Notes under the pieces: model-generated
Databases searched by the model: none
What the model was told of the DNA's origin: nothing
What the model saw: only the letters and a program-made list of their open reading frames with translations
Translations under genes and position numbers: made by a program
In this document: in pieces, positions 26,563 through 34,336 of the stretch
Numbering within the stretch: the first letter of the stretch is position 1
Layout: each line of letters begins with the position of its first letter
DNA from: Peribacillus alkalitolerans
GTDB taxonomy: Bacteria > Bacillota > Bacilli > Bacillales > DSM-1321
Direction of reading: 5' to 3'
NCBI RefSeq assembly: GCF_010882125.1
Contig: NZ_JAAGVZ010000020.1
Span: forward strand, 1-57,835
Length of the DNA: 57,835 bases

Positions 26563-27525
26563 ATGATTGATTGGCAAAATGACATTGCGAAAATAACCAT
26601 ACCAACCCCTTTTCCAGTAGGGGACGTACATGCATATATCGTTAAAGGTGAGGCTTTGACATTAATAGACGCTGGCCCTAAAACGGAAGAGAGTCGTCAG
26701 GCAATTGAAAATGCTTTAAAGGACCTCCGTTTAACGTGGAAGGACCTTGATCAGGTTCTCATTACCCATCATCATCCCGATCATTGTGGAGGAGTGGATT
26801 TTGCTCCAGCTGAATTGCCCTTCATTGGACATGAAAATAACCAACGGTGGCTTCAATTAACACAGGATTTTTTAGATGAACATGACTCATTTTACTATTC
26901 ACTCGCCGAAGAAATTGGTTTGCCGAATGAGTTGAAACCTTTTATAGGAAAGGTAAGAAAGACACTTAAATATTCATGTGACCGTACGTTAAGCAATTAT
27001 TTAAAAGATGGTGATTCACTACTTGGATTAGCAGGTTGGAAAGCGATTGAAACATTAGGGCATGCCCAAAGCCATCTGTCATTTTTCAGAGAAAGTGATG
27101 GAATGTTAATCGGCGGGGATATGTTACTGGAGAAAATTTCACCCAATCCATTACTAGAGCCACCTTTCAGGAAAGGCGAATTGCGTCCAAGACCTCAATT
27201 GCAATTAAATGAATCATTAAAAAAGTTAGCAAATCTTCCTATATCAGAGGTCTTTCCAGGACATGGAGATAATATAATGGATGTCCCTTCCCTTATTCAA
27301 CATCGGCTTGAAGCACAGCATTCAAGGGCTATGAAAGTTCTTGGAATGATTGAAGAAACTCCATCAACGGCTTTTCAACTCTGTCAACGACTGTTTCCTA
27401 AAGTGTATTTGAAGGAAATTGGTCTGACCCTATCTGAAACAATTGCCCAACTTGACTATTTAATTGATTTAGGTGAGATTAAAGGAAGTCATACAGAAGC
27501 AGGTTTGATATATTCCGTGAGGTGA
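26563..27525 (+). CDS. yqjP: Metallo-beta-lactamase-fold hydrolase YqjP
   Basis: A 320-residue MBL-fold protein. The metal motif THHHPDHCGG lies near residue 70, with GHAQSHLSF and PGHGDNI supplying later ligands. A C-terminal winged-helix-like tail follows, as in LACTB2-like hydrolases. ATG 26563 follows aggtga. The substrate is unknown. It is coupled to the SDR gene, as in B. subtilis. Confidence 0.88.
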   Translation: MIDWQNDIAKITIPTPFPVGDVHAYIVKGEALTLIDAGPKTEESRQAIENALKDLRLTWKDLDQVLITHHHPDHCGGVDFAPAELPFIGHENNQRWLQLTQDFLDEHDSFYYSLAEEIGLPNELKPFIGKVRKTLKYSCDRTLSNYLKDGDSLLGLAGWKAIETLGHAQSHLSFFRESDGMLIGGDMLLEKISPNPLLEPPFRKGELRPRPQLQLNESLKKLANLPISEVFPGHGDNIMDVPSLIQHRLEAQHSRAMKVLGMIEETPSTAFQLCQRLFPKVYLKEIGLTLSETIAQLDYLIDLGEIKGSHTEAGLIYSVR

Positions 27526-27530
27526 AAGAT

Positions 27531-28322
27531 TTGAAGACCCTTGAACAAAAATGGGTGGTCATCACTGGGGCATCAGGAGGAATTGGAAGGGAAATCGCTC
27601 TTCAAGCAGCCTCCCATGGTGCAAACGTTGTACTATTAGCCCGAAGTATTGAAAAACTAAAGCAAGTAGAATTATTGATTAAAGAATCCTACAATGTTGA
27701 AGCTTTATCATTCCAATTAGATGTAGCAAATCCAAGTGAGGTTGAACTTGTTTTCACTGCAATCTATAAACAAGTTGATCAGATTGATATTCTAGTTAAT
27801 AACGCGGGCTTCGGATTATTCAAGGAAGTTCATGAAGCAACATTAGTGGAAGTAAAAGAAATGTTTGACGTCAATGTACTTGGATTAATCGCTTGTACCA
27901 GTATGGTTGTGTCCCAAATGAGAAGAAGAAAATCTGGTCACATCATAAATATTGCTTCCCAAGCAGGGAAAATTGCTACACCTAAGTCGAGCGGGTATTC
28001 AGCGACCAAGTATGCCGTACTTGGCTTCACTAATAGTCTTCGTCTTGAATGTATGGATGACAATGTCTATGTGACAACGGTTAATCCTGGACCAATCGCG
28101 ACAGATTTCTTTACTATGGCTGACCAATCAGGCACTTATGTAAAAAGTGTGGAGAAATACATGCTTAAACCTGAATATGTTGCCAAGAAAGTCGTTGAAA
28201 GCATGATGAAGAACAAAAGAGAAATTAATTTGCCAGGATGGATGAATGCCGCAAGTATTTTTTATACCTTATTCCCTAAAACTGTTGAGAGAATAGGGAA
28301 AAATGCTTTTTTTAAAAAATAG
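27531..28322 (+). CDS. yqjQ: Short-chain dehydrogenase YqjQ
   Basis: A 263-residue SDR oxidoreductase. The cofactor motif TGASGGIGRE, NNAGFG, and catalytic Ser-Tyr-Lys (SQAG...YSATKYA) are present. I favour TTG 27531, five bases after aggtga; GTG 27522 overlaps the yqjP stop and would give three more residues. The substrate is not known. Confidence 0.88.
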   Translation: MKTLEQKWVVITGASGGIGREIALQAASHGANVVLLARSIEKLKQVELLIKESYNVEALSFQLDVANPSEVELVFTAIYKQVDQIDILVNNAGFGLFKEVHEATLVEVKEMFDVNVLGLIACTSMVVSQMRRRKSGHIINIASQAGKIATPKSSGYSATKYAVLGFTNSLRLECMDDNVYVTTVNPGPIATDFFTMADQSGTYVKSVEKYMLKPEYVAKKVVESMMKNKREINLPGWMNAASIFYTLFPKTVERIGKNAFFKK

Positions 28323-28418
28323 CTCTGTTAAAGCTTAAAGTTGATTGGAGTGGAAGGCGCCCGCCCCGCGGAAAGCGAGTGCCTGGAATGGGAAATCAAC
28401 AGCCCCGTTTAACAGAGC
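28322..28418 (+). repeat. Short bcr repeat enclosed by a terminator-like inverted repeat
   Basis: The arms gctctgttaaa (28322-28332) and tttaacagagc (28408-28418) are perfect complements. Between them sits a 60-base bcr core, from ttgattgg at 28341 to aatcaac at 28400. The outer arms reappear in decayed form at 9266-9440. No T run follows. It lies one base after the yqjQ stop. Confidence 0.7.
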
Positions 28419-28447
28419 CTAAAAAATAATACTGTATGGGACATTTT

Positions 28448-28475
28448 TAACCGTACCTTAATAGGTGCGGTTATT
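28448..28475 (+). terminator. Probable intrinsic terminator downstream of yqjQ
   Basis: taaccgtacct pairs with aggtgcggtta, followed by a moderately T-rich stretch. The remaining sequence up to the lipoprotein gene holds only a 14-bp palindrome (gcacttcgaagtgc at 28512-28525). Confidence 0.65.
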
Positions 28476-28654
28476 TATTATTGATAAAATACGCTGGTTC
28501 AGCTTAGTAACTGCACTTCGAAGTGCCTAAGGTAGAAACATAGTATAATTGGATGTACAAAGTATATTTTTATTAATGAGGATTCCATTATAATAACTTG
28601 AAACTAAAATGCATTAAATCCTGTCATATAAAGTAGAAAAAATGAGGTGAGAGT

Positions 28655-29188
28655 ATGAAACGTCTAAGAATCTTACTGATGTCAATCGCGATATTTTTGG
28701 TAGGATGTCAAAATATAGGAAGCCAAAACACATCTTATGGTCCTTCCAAAGAAGGTTTTGTAACAGATGTGGTCAATGGGAATCAATTTTTGATAGGAGA
28801 TACAGTCTTTCATGTAACCGATGAAACGATTTTAACAGATTCGAAGAATAAAAAGAGGAGTTTAGATGGAATCCAACTTGGGATGAAAGTCAAGGCATAT
28901 CCCAAAGGCCCTATTGCTGAATCTTTTCCTTCAAACGCAACAGCTGGAAAAATAATTATATTGACCGACCAAAAAAGTTTAACTGAATCAGAAATGATGG
29001 ACGATGTTTTAGACCAGTTAAGTCATTCAGTGGAGGATCGATTCATCATTACGAATGTGGATTGGCATGAAAGCGAACGTGTTTATGTCATGACGGTAAT
29101 GAGTCGTTCAAATCTTGATAGCAGCTATAAAGTAACCGTATCGGCAGAAACTCATGAAATTCTTTATCAAGATGCTATCGAGGAATAA
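28655..29188 (+). CDS. Lipoprotein of unknown function
   Basis: A 177-residue protein with a lipoprotein signal (lipobox LVGC, Cys18). Residues about 33-108 form a beta-rich stretch resembling the DUF3221 type of small OB-like domain (GFVTDVVNGNQFLIG, GMKVKAY, ATAGKI). The C-terminal third (NVDWHESERVYVM) may be a second small domain. It precedes an ECF sigma factor operon by about 80 bp. The function is unknown. Confidence 0.65.
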   Translation: MKRLRILLMSIAIFLVGCQNIGSQNTSYGPSKEGFVTDVVNGNQFLIGDTVFHVTDETILTDSKNKKRSLDGIQLGMKVKAYPKGPIAESFPSNATAGKIIILTDQKSLTESEMMDDVLDQLSHSVEDRFIITNVDWHESERVYVMTVMSRSNLDSSYKVTVSAETHEILYQDAIEE

Positions 29189-29215
29189 AAAATAGTAAAT
29201 TCTTAAAACTTTTCT

Positions 29216-29245
29216 CAACCTTCAGAGTCTAATGGTTATAGACTC
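29216..29245 (+). promoter_or_regulatory. Hairpin and AACC motif before the ECF sigma gene
   Basis: caacctt at 29216-29222 resembles an ECF-type -35, and a hairpin (gagtct/agactc, 29225-29245) follows. The -10 expected of an ECF promoter is not clear. Autoregulation is therefore only a suggestion. Confidence 0.3.
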
Positions 29246-29269
29246 AAATTGGAAAGGGGGACTTCGCTC

Positions 29270-29794
29270 ATGGATGTGGAAGGCGTGGTCCGACGTGCCC
29301 AAAAAGGGGACGATGTGGCTTTTTTGGAGGTTATGAACTTTTTTAAGATAGATTTGTATAAAATGGCTTTTGCTTTCCTGAAAAATCAAGAAGATGCTGT
29401 AGAGGCTGTTCAGGAAGTGACGTACCGAGCATATAAAAGTATCCGTCAGCTTAAGGAACCCACTTACTGCAAGACTTGGATTCTTAGAATTATGATGAAT
29501 TATTGTAACGACTCATTAAAGAATAAGAAACGAATGATATTGGATGAAAAAAAGATTCTATTGCAAGGAAAGGAATCTGATTATTCATTCATTGAAATTG
29601 AGGAAGCTATGAATCTTCTAGATGAACGATCTAGAGAAATTATCGCACTTAAATATTTTCACGACTTACGTATAACTGACATAGCGATAATAATGGATTG
29701 TCCTGAAGGTACAGTGAAAACTTGGTTATATAAAGCATTGAAAGCACTAAGAGGACATTTAGGTGAGGAGAAGGGAGGGGTACGGAATGTTTGA
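29270..29794 (+). CDS. ECF-type RNA polymerase sigma factor
   Basis: A 174-residue sigma-70 family protein with region 2 (KMAFAFLKNQEDAVEAVQEVTYRAYKSI) and region 4 (SREIIALKYFHDLRITDIAIIMDCPEGTVKTWLYKALKAL, residues about 125-165, a helix-turn-helix). The ATG at 29270 follows aaaggggga. Its last eight bases overlap the next gene, which encodes a membrane-bound partner. The signal and regulon are unknown. Confidence 0.9.
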   Translation: MDVEGVVRRAQKGDDVAFLEVMNFFKIDLYKMAFAFLKNQEDAVEAVQEVTYRAYKSIRQLKEPTYCKTWILRIMMNYCNDSLKNKKRMILDEKKILLQGKESDYSFIEIEEAMNLLDERSREIIALKYFHDLRITDIAIIMDCPEGTVKTWLYKALKALRGHLGEEKGGVRNV

Positions 29795-31127
29795 AAGAGA
29801 AGAGGGTGTACTTGCTGAAATGAACAAGCAGTATCATGAAGTCCAAATTCCAATAGAGCAGATAGATACTGCAATTATGGGAGGACTAAATCGTGCTAAA
29901 AAAGAAGCAAAAGTAAGAAAGAAAAGAAAGCATATCCTGTTTCCAATTGTAGCAGCGGCTATCCTTCTAATGAGTTTCTTTACTTCGATCCGTATCTCAC
30001 CTACCTTCGCAGATTTTGTATCTGTCCTTCCTGGCATGGAAAATGTAGTGGATTTAATTCGAAATGATAAAGGCCTTTTGGCAGCTGTTGAAAATGACTA
30101 TCTTCAAGAAATTAATCAGTCTCAAGAAAAGAATGGGATAAATGTTACCATTAATTCTGTAATTGCCGATGAAAAGGGCATGGTTTTGTTTTATACCATT
30201 GACACTACGAAAGCGCATGAGTTACTAGACATTAAAGAGCCGACAATCCGCTCTTTGAATGGTTCTCCGATTAGTTTAGCATCACTATCCTTTGGAAGTC
30301 CGGAAATAAATGAAGGTTCAAATAAGCTTAGTGGAAATCTAGAATTTTTCTTCCAAGATGCAATTAATGCTAGTAAATTTGAAATTGATTTGAAAGTGAA
30401 AAAAAATAATCAAATAGAAACGTTTTCCATCCCGTTTGAATTAAAGAAGCCATTAAAACAAATGAAATCCTATCAAGTAGACGAAACAGTAACAGTTGAG
30501 GGGCAGCGAATCACAATCAAAGAGATTACCGTATACCCATTAAGAATAGCTATTCATCTTGTTATGGATCCTACGAATAGTAAAAAACTGTTAGAATTTC
30601 AAGATATTCGTCTGATAGATGAAAATGGAGAAACGTGGACGAAAATACAAAATGGCTCTACTGCAAGCCATATTTCCGCTCTTGAAAAAATCTTGTATTT
30701 ACAGAGTAATTATTTCCGAGAACCAAAAGAGTTATATGTAGCATTCAATAAAATACAAGCCGTTGACAAAGATGAAGCATATGTTTTAGTCGATATGGAA
30801 AAACAAGTGATAATAAAGCAGCCAAAAGGTGAGAAGCTATCGGATTTTAAAGTTAACAATAAGGAATTTACTTTCATCTTGGAAACTACTGGGTATAATA
30901 CCGACAATTCAAATGGGTTCAATTATTTTATCTTTTCCGATATTACCGATTCCACAGGAAAAATTATGGATCATAATTCATACATGACTACTACTGATGA
31001 GGGAAAACAACAAATGGGAGTCACTTTTGGAAATGACGTCTTAGCAACCTTTAAAAATCCAATCAGGCTTGAATTGTTTTTTTATCCATCATGGATAGAA
31101 AAAGAAGTGAAAGTAAAGATAAAGTAA
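29787..31127 (+). CDS. Membrane anti-sigma factor-like protein, DUF4179 type
   Basis: A 446-residue protein with a cytoplasmic head of about 50 residues, one membrane helix (about residues 50-68, after KKRKHILF) and a large outer domain of the DUF4179 type followed by further beta-rich modules. Proteins of this design sit next to ECF sigma genes and hold the sigma factor at the membrane. It begins at ATG 29787 behind gggagggg, overlapping the sigma gene. I infer that it is the anti-sigma factor. Confidence 0.8.
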   Translation: MFEREEGVLAEMNKQYHEVQIPIEQIDTAIMGGLNRAKKEAKVRKKRKHILFPIVAAAILLMSFFTSIRISPTFADFVSVLPGMENVVDLIRNDKGLLAAVENDYLQEINQSQEKNGINVTINSVIADEKGMVLFYTIDTTKAHELLDIKEPTIRSLNGSPISLASLSFGSPEINEGSNKLSGNLEFFFQDAINASKFEIDLKVKKNNQIETFSIPFELKKPLKQMKSYQVDETVTVEGQRITIKEITVYPLRIAIHLVMDPTNSKKLLEFQDIRLIDENGETWTKIQNGSTASHISALEKILYLQSNYFREPKELYVAFNKIQAVDKDEAYVLVDMEKQVIIKQPKGEKLSDFKVNNKEFTFILETTGYNTDNSNGFNYFIFSDITDSTGKIMDHNSYMTTTDEGKQQMGVTFGNDVLATFKNPIRLELFFYPSWIEKEVKVKIK

Positions 31128-31148
31128 AACAAACTAGACTAATTCAAC

Positions 31149-31181
31149 AAAATCCTTTGAGAAATCAAGGGGTTTTTGTTT
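31149..31181 (+). terminator. Intrinsic terminator of the sigma operon
   Basis: aaaatcctttga pairs with tcaaggggtttt around gaaa, then a T-rich tail. Confidence 0.8.
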
Positions 31182-31282
31182 TTATAAAATATTAATTAAT
31201 GTTTTATAGGAAAATAATTGATATCTCCTAAGGTTTTGCGATATAAATGTTATTTAAGAAGAAGTTACGGTAGGGGGATGTA

Positions 31283-32038
31283 ATGGAACAGCAAGTAAAG
31301 TACGATATCATGGAAGTGTGTCTACTGGCAGGGAAAATACTTGCACAAAATGGTGCTGAAACTTATAGAGTAGAGGATACAATGATGCGAATAGCTGCTT
31401 CATTTGGTATACCAAACTCTCATAGTTTTGTAATACCAACGGGAATCATTTTTTCTATCGAAACTGCAGAGCCGACAAAAACAAAATTAATTAGAATTTC
31501 TGAACGGACGACGGATTTATTGAAAGTTACTTTGGTCAATCGTGTGTCTAGGAATATCAGTGAAGGCAAGCTATCAATACAAGAGGCTTATGAAAAACTA
31601 CAAGAAATCGAAAAGGCCAAAATGTCATTTTCGGTTTGGACCCAGTTTCTCGCTGCGGCAATTTCAAGTGGTTGCTTCTTGATCATGTTTCAAGGCGGGT
31701 GGGTGGATTTTATTCCTGCAGTGATTACAGGAGGAGCGGGTTTCCTTGCCATGGCTGGATTACAACGAGGTATATCCATTAAGTTTTTTTCTGAGTTTTT
31801 GGCTTCCATAGTCATTGGGAGTTTAGCCTATACGTTTGTTCATTTCGGATGGGGATACGAGCTAGATAAAATTATTATTGGTTCAGTTATGCCGCTCGTT
31901 CCGGGCTTATTGATCACTAATGCTGTTAGGGATTTAATGGCAGGACATTTATTATCTGGTTTATCGAAAGGTGCAGAAGCATTTCTAACATCATTCGCAA
32001 TCGGTGGAGGAATAGCAGTAGTGCTTACATTCTTATAG
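31283..32038 (+). CDS. Threonine/serine exporter, N-terminal half (ThrE/YjjP family)
   Basis: A 251-residue protein of the DUF1212/YjjP family. It starts with the family region (LAGKILAQNGAETYRVEDTMMRIA) and continues with about five membrane helices from residue 115. ThrE-type exporters need this half and a YjjB-like half, here supplied by the next gene. The likely cargo is threonine, serine or small organic acids. RBS gggggatg precedes the ATG. Confidence 0.85.
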   Translation: MEQQVKYDIMEVCLLAGKILAQNGAETYRVEDTMMRIAASFGIPNSHSFVIPTGIIFSIETAEPTKTKLIRISERTTDLLKVTLVNRVSRNISEGKLSIQEAYEKLQEIEKAKMSFSVWTQFLAAAISSGCFLIMFQGGWVDFIPAVITGGAGFLAMAGLQRGISIKFFSEFLASIVIGSLAYTFVHFGWGYELDKIIIGSVMPLVPGLLITNAVRDLMAGHLLSGLSKGAEAFLTSFAIGGGIAVVLTFL

Positions 32039-32054
32039 GAGGGCGGTTAGTCAA

Positions 32055-32501
32055 ATGATGTTTATTGAGCAAATGATAACTAGCTTTGTGGCATCAGCCG
32101 CTTTCGGTATCATTTTTAACATTCCCAAAGATTCGGTGGTGAAATGTGGGTTTACCGGAATGGCTGGATGGATTTGCTATATTACATTGTCATATTTTCA
32201 GGTGGATATGATGATGGCTACTGCTGTTTCATCTTTTTTAGTAGCCATTATCAGTCTGATATTTGCCAAAAAATATAAAACACCTATCATCATTTTTACA
32301 GTAGGTGGAATTATTCCTCTTGTACCTGGTGGAATGGCATATGATGCGATGCGAAACTTTGTAGAGAATGATTACAATGCAGCCATCAATCTTGCGGCCA
32401 AGGCGTTTATGATCTCGGGAGCTATAGCAATAGGTCTTGTATTTTCAGAAGTGCTCCATCAGCTATACAGAAAAAGTCAAATGATAAAAAAAACTACATG
32501 A
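32055..32501 (+). CDS. Threonine/serine exporter, C-terminal half (DUF3815/YjjB family)
   Basis: A 148-residue protein with four or five membrane helices and the family motif IIPLVPGGMAYDAMRNFVENDY, the counterpart of the PLVPGLLITNAVRDLMAGH motif of the first half. The gene follows by 16 bp, with ggaggg upstream. The two proteins should form one exporter complex in the membrane. Confidence 0.85.
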   Translation: MMFIEQMITSFVASAAFGIIFNIPKDSVVKCGFTGMAGWICYITLSYFQVDMMMATAVSSFLVAIISLIFAKKYKTPIIIFTVGGIIPLVPGGMAYDAMRNFVENDYNAAINLAAKAFMISGAIAIGLVFSEVLHQLYRKSQMIKKTT

Positions 32502-32524
32502 AAAAAGACTGGATTTGACCAGTC
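32500..32524 (-). terminator. Intrinsic terminator on the minus strand
   Basis: gactgg pairs with ccagtc. The T run appears only on the minus strand, so it ends the small minus-strand gene at 32546. Confidence 0.7.
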
Positions 32525-32545
32525 AATTGGGACATGAAAATGGAC

Positions 32546-32692
32546 TCAATGATTGTTTTCATCTTTAGGTAAAGGATCAATCCGAACTGAATCCTTTATA
32601 TTGACCGCGGATGTAATGGCGAGGATAAAGACTCCCCCAAGGCTGAACAAAATAAATAAAAAACCAATAATGATGAGAACTGATAATACCAT
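32546..32692 (-). CDS. Small membrane protein
   Basis: A 48-residue minus-strand frame starting MVLSVLIIIGFLFILF with a long hydrophobic helix (residues 2-28) and a charged tail ending PKDENNH. A ggggg site lies ten bases before the ATG and a minus-strand terminator follows. An alternative ATG eight bases upstream opens another frame without helix logic. I do not recognise a family. Confidence 0.5.
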   Translation of the reverse strand: MVLSVLIIIGFLFILFSLGGVFILAITSAVNIKDSVRIDPLPKDENNH

Positions 32693-32700
32693 TTGTTCAT

Positions 32701-32742
32701 TCCCCCTTTATAACGTATATGACGTTTGAAGGGGGATTTTTC
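32701..32742 (-). promoter_or_regulatory. Hairpin covering the ribosome site of the 48-residue gene
   Basis: Outer arms tccccctt and aaggggga plus inner arms aacgt/acgtt make a long stem. On the minus strand its 3' arm is the ggggg ribosome site of the small gene, so the site would be masked. On the plus strand a T run follows the stem, so it may also end plus-strand transcripts arriving from the exporter genes. Confidence 0.5.
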
Positions 32743-32752
32743 ATTAAATTTC

Positions 32753-32947
32753 TTATACAGTTAAATATTCATATACAACATCATGGACAATCTCATGCAC
32801 TTCTAATGAGGGCTGTTGTTTTCTTATCTGTTCCACTTGTTGTATTAAGTCTTTATAATCTTCATCCCCAACTGGGATGCTAGTTTGATTGTGGGCATAT
32901 TGTAAAAAGCAATTTCTTATGTATTTTTTGATCAAGGCTTGATCCAT
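32753..32947 (-). CDS. yqzH: YqzH family protein
   Basis: A 64-residue, mostly helical, acidic protein starting MDQALIKKYIRNCFLQY. The sequence and the position near the yqj genes fit the Bacillus YqzH family of unknown function. A gaggag ribosome site precedes the ATG. Confidence 0.75.
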   Translation of the reverse strand: MDQALIKKYIRNCFLQYAHNQTSIPVGDEDYKDLIQQVEQIRKQQPSLEVHEIVHDVVYEYLTV

Positions 32948-33083
32948 TACACTACTCCTCTTTAATGGTTTCTAAAATGAGAATATCATATTGCTAATTG
33001 AATTTCTTTCTAATTTTAAATGTCCTGTGCTATTATTTAGTGATACGAAATAAGGGATGATACTACCTTGGGGAGGTTCACAA

Positions 33084-34280
33084 ATGAATATAAGTAAAGA
33101 CAGACTCTGGACAAAATCATTTATCCTTATTTTGGTAGGGAATTTATTTGTCTTTATGTCATTCCAAATGTTGATTCCTACTTTACCACCATATATAAAA
33201 TCACTTGGTGCATCTGGATTAGAAATTGGTTTGGTCACTGCATTGTTCTCAATTGGGGCAGTTGTCATACGTCCGTTTATTGGATTTATGCTGGAGTACC
33301 GTAGCAGAAAACCACTCGTGATGCTTGGTGTTGTTTCTTTGTTCCTCATTACTCTTCTTTATCCTCAATCTACTATAGTATTTGTTTTCCTTCTTTTTCG
33401 CTTGATACATGGTTTAGCTTGGGGATGGTCAACTACAGTTAATGGTACAGCAGCAGTCGATGTCATTCCTAATTCAAGGCTCGGGGAAGGTATGGGGTAT
33501 TTTGGGTTGTCTGTTTCTCTTGGAATGATCATTGCACCTAGCCTTGGAATATACTTATTCCACGTCACTTCGTTCTTTAATTTAATACTTATTTCAGCTG
33601 TACTTGGTTTGATATCGATCTTGTTGCTATGGATGGTAAAATACAAAACGCCGCAAGCAGTTGATAAAACAAAAAAAGAGGACTTAAAATTTTCTTATTG
33701 GGGCTCATTTATAGAAAAATCCAGTTGGTTTCCAGCTTTCATCACATTTTTGGCTTCGTTTGGATATGGGTCAGTTGTGACTTTCATTGTGATTTTTGGA
33801 GAAGAACGTCACATTGAGTCCATTTTTCTTTTCTATCTATTGAATGCTCTCATGGCTTCCGTTTCAAGACCGATTGCAGGGAAGTGGTTTGATTTGCACG
33901 GTCCCGTAGGTATTGTGACAGTATGTCTTGGATTTTCTTTTTCAGGTCTTTGGGTCCTATCATTAGCTCATTCTAGTCTTATGATTGCAATCTCAGGAGC
34001 TTTATTTGGTCTTGGAATTGGTTGTTTGATGCCAACCTTACAGTCATGGGCCTTGCAATTGACTCCAGACAATCGACGTGGTGTGACCAATGGAATGATC
34101 TTCTCTTCCATCGATTTCGGCATTGGTGTGAGCGGACTGGTTTTCGGGTTGCTTGCACAGTTTTTTACTATCGGAACAATCTTCCAAATTTCAAGCTTTT
34201 TCATTTTGTTAGCTACTTGTTTTATCATTTTTTATGGCAAGAAAATCATACACACATCCAAGGAAAGATTGTCAGCCTAA
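33084..34280 (+). CDS. Major facilitator superfamily transporter
   Basis: A 398-residue protein with twelve predicted membrane helices. The loop after helix 2 carries RPFIGFMLEYRSRKP, the usual MFS signature position, and RPIAGKWFDLHGP the equivalent in the second half. The family resembles drug or metabolite efflux proteins of Bacillus. I start at ATG 33084, after ggggagg. The substrate is unknown. Confidence 0.85.
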   Translation: MNISKDRLWTKSFILILVGNLFVFMSFQMLIPTLPPYIKSLGASGLEIGLVTALFSIGAVVIRPFIGFMLEYRSRKPLVMLGVVSLFLITLLYPQSTIVFVFLLFRLIHGLAWGWSTTVNGTAAVDVIPNSRLGEGMGYFGLSVSLGMIIAPSLGIYLFHVTSFFNLILISAVLGLISILLLWMVKYKTPQAVDKTKKEDLKFSYWGSFIEKSSWFPAFITFLASFGYGSVVTFIVIFGEERHIESIFLFYLLNALMASVSRPIAGKWFDLHGPVGIVTVCLGFSFSGLWVLSLAHSSLMIAISGALFGLGIGCLMPTLQSWALQLTPDNRRGVTNGMIFSSIDFGIGVSGLVFGLLAQFFTIGTIFQISSFFILLATCFIIFYGKKIIHTSKERLSA

Positions 34281-34296
34281 TAGCATGTAACACATG

Positions 34297-34336
34297 GCTT
34301 CCCTCTCACGTCTATCAGTGAAAGGGGGCTTTTTTT
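34297..34336 (+). terminator. Terminator whose 3' arm includes the next gene's ribosome site
   Basis: ccctctcac (34301-34309) pairs with gtgaaaggg (34318-34326) with one mismatch, followed by ggc and eight T. The aaaggggg in the 3' arm lies eight bases before ATG 34337, so it is also the ribosome site of the propeller gene. Confidence 0.75.

Noticed and set aside
28512-28525. 14-bp palindrome gcacttcgaagtgc
   Set aside because: Isolated and without flanking features; a stem with no clear role.
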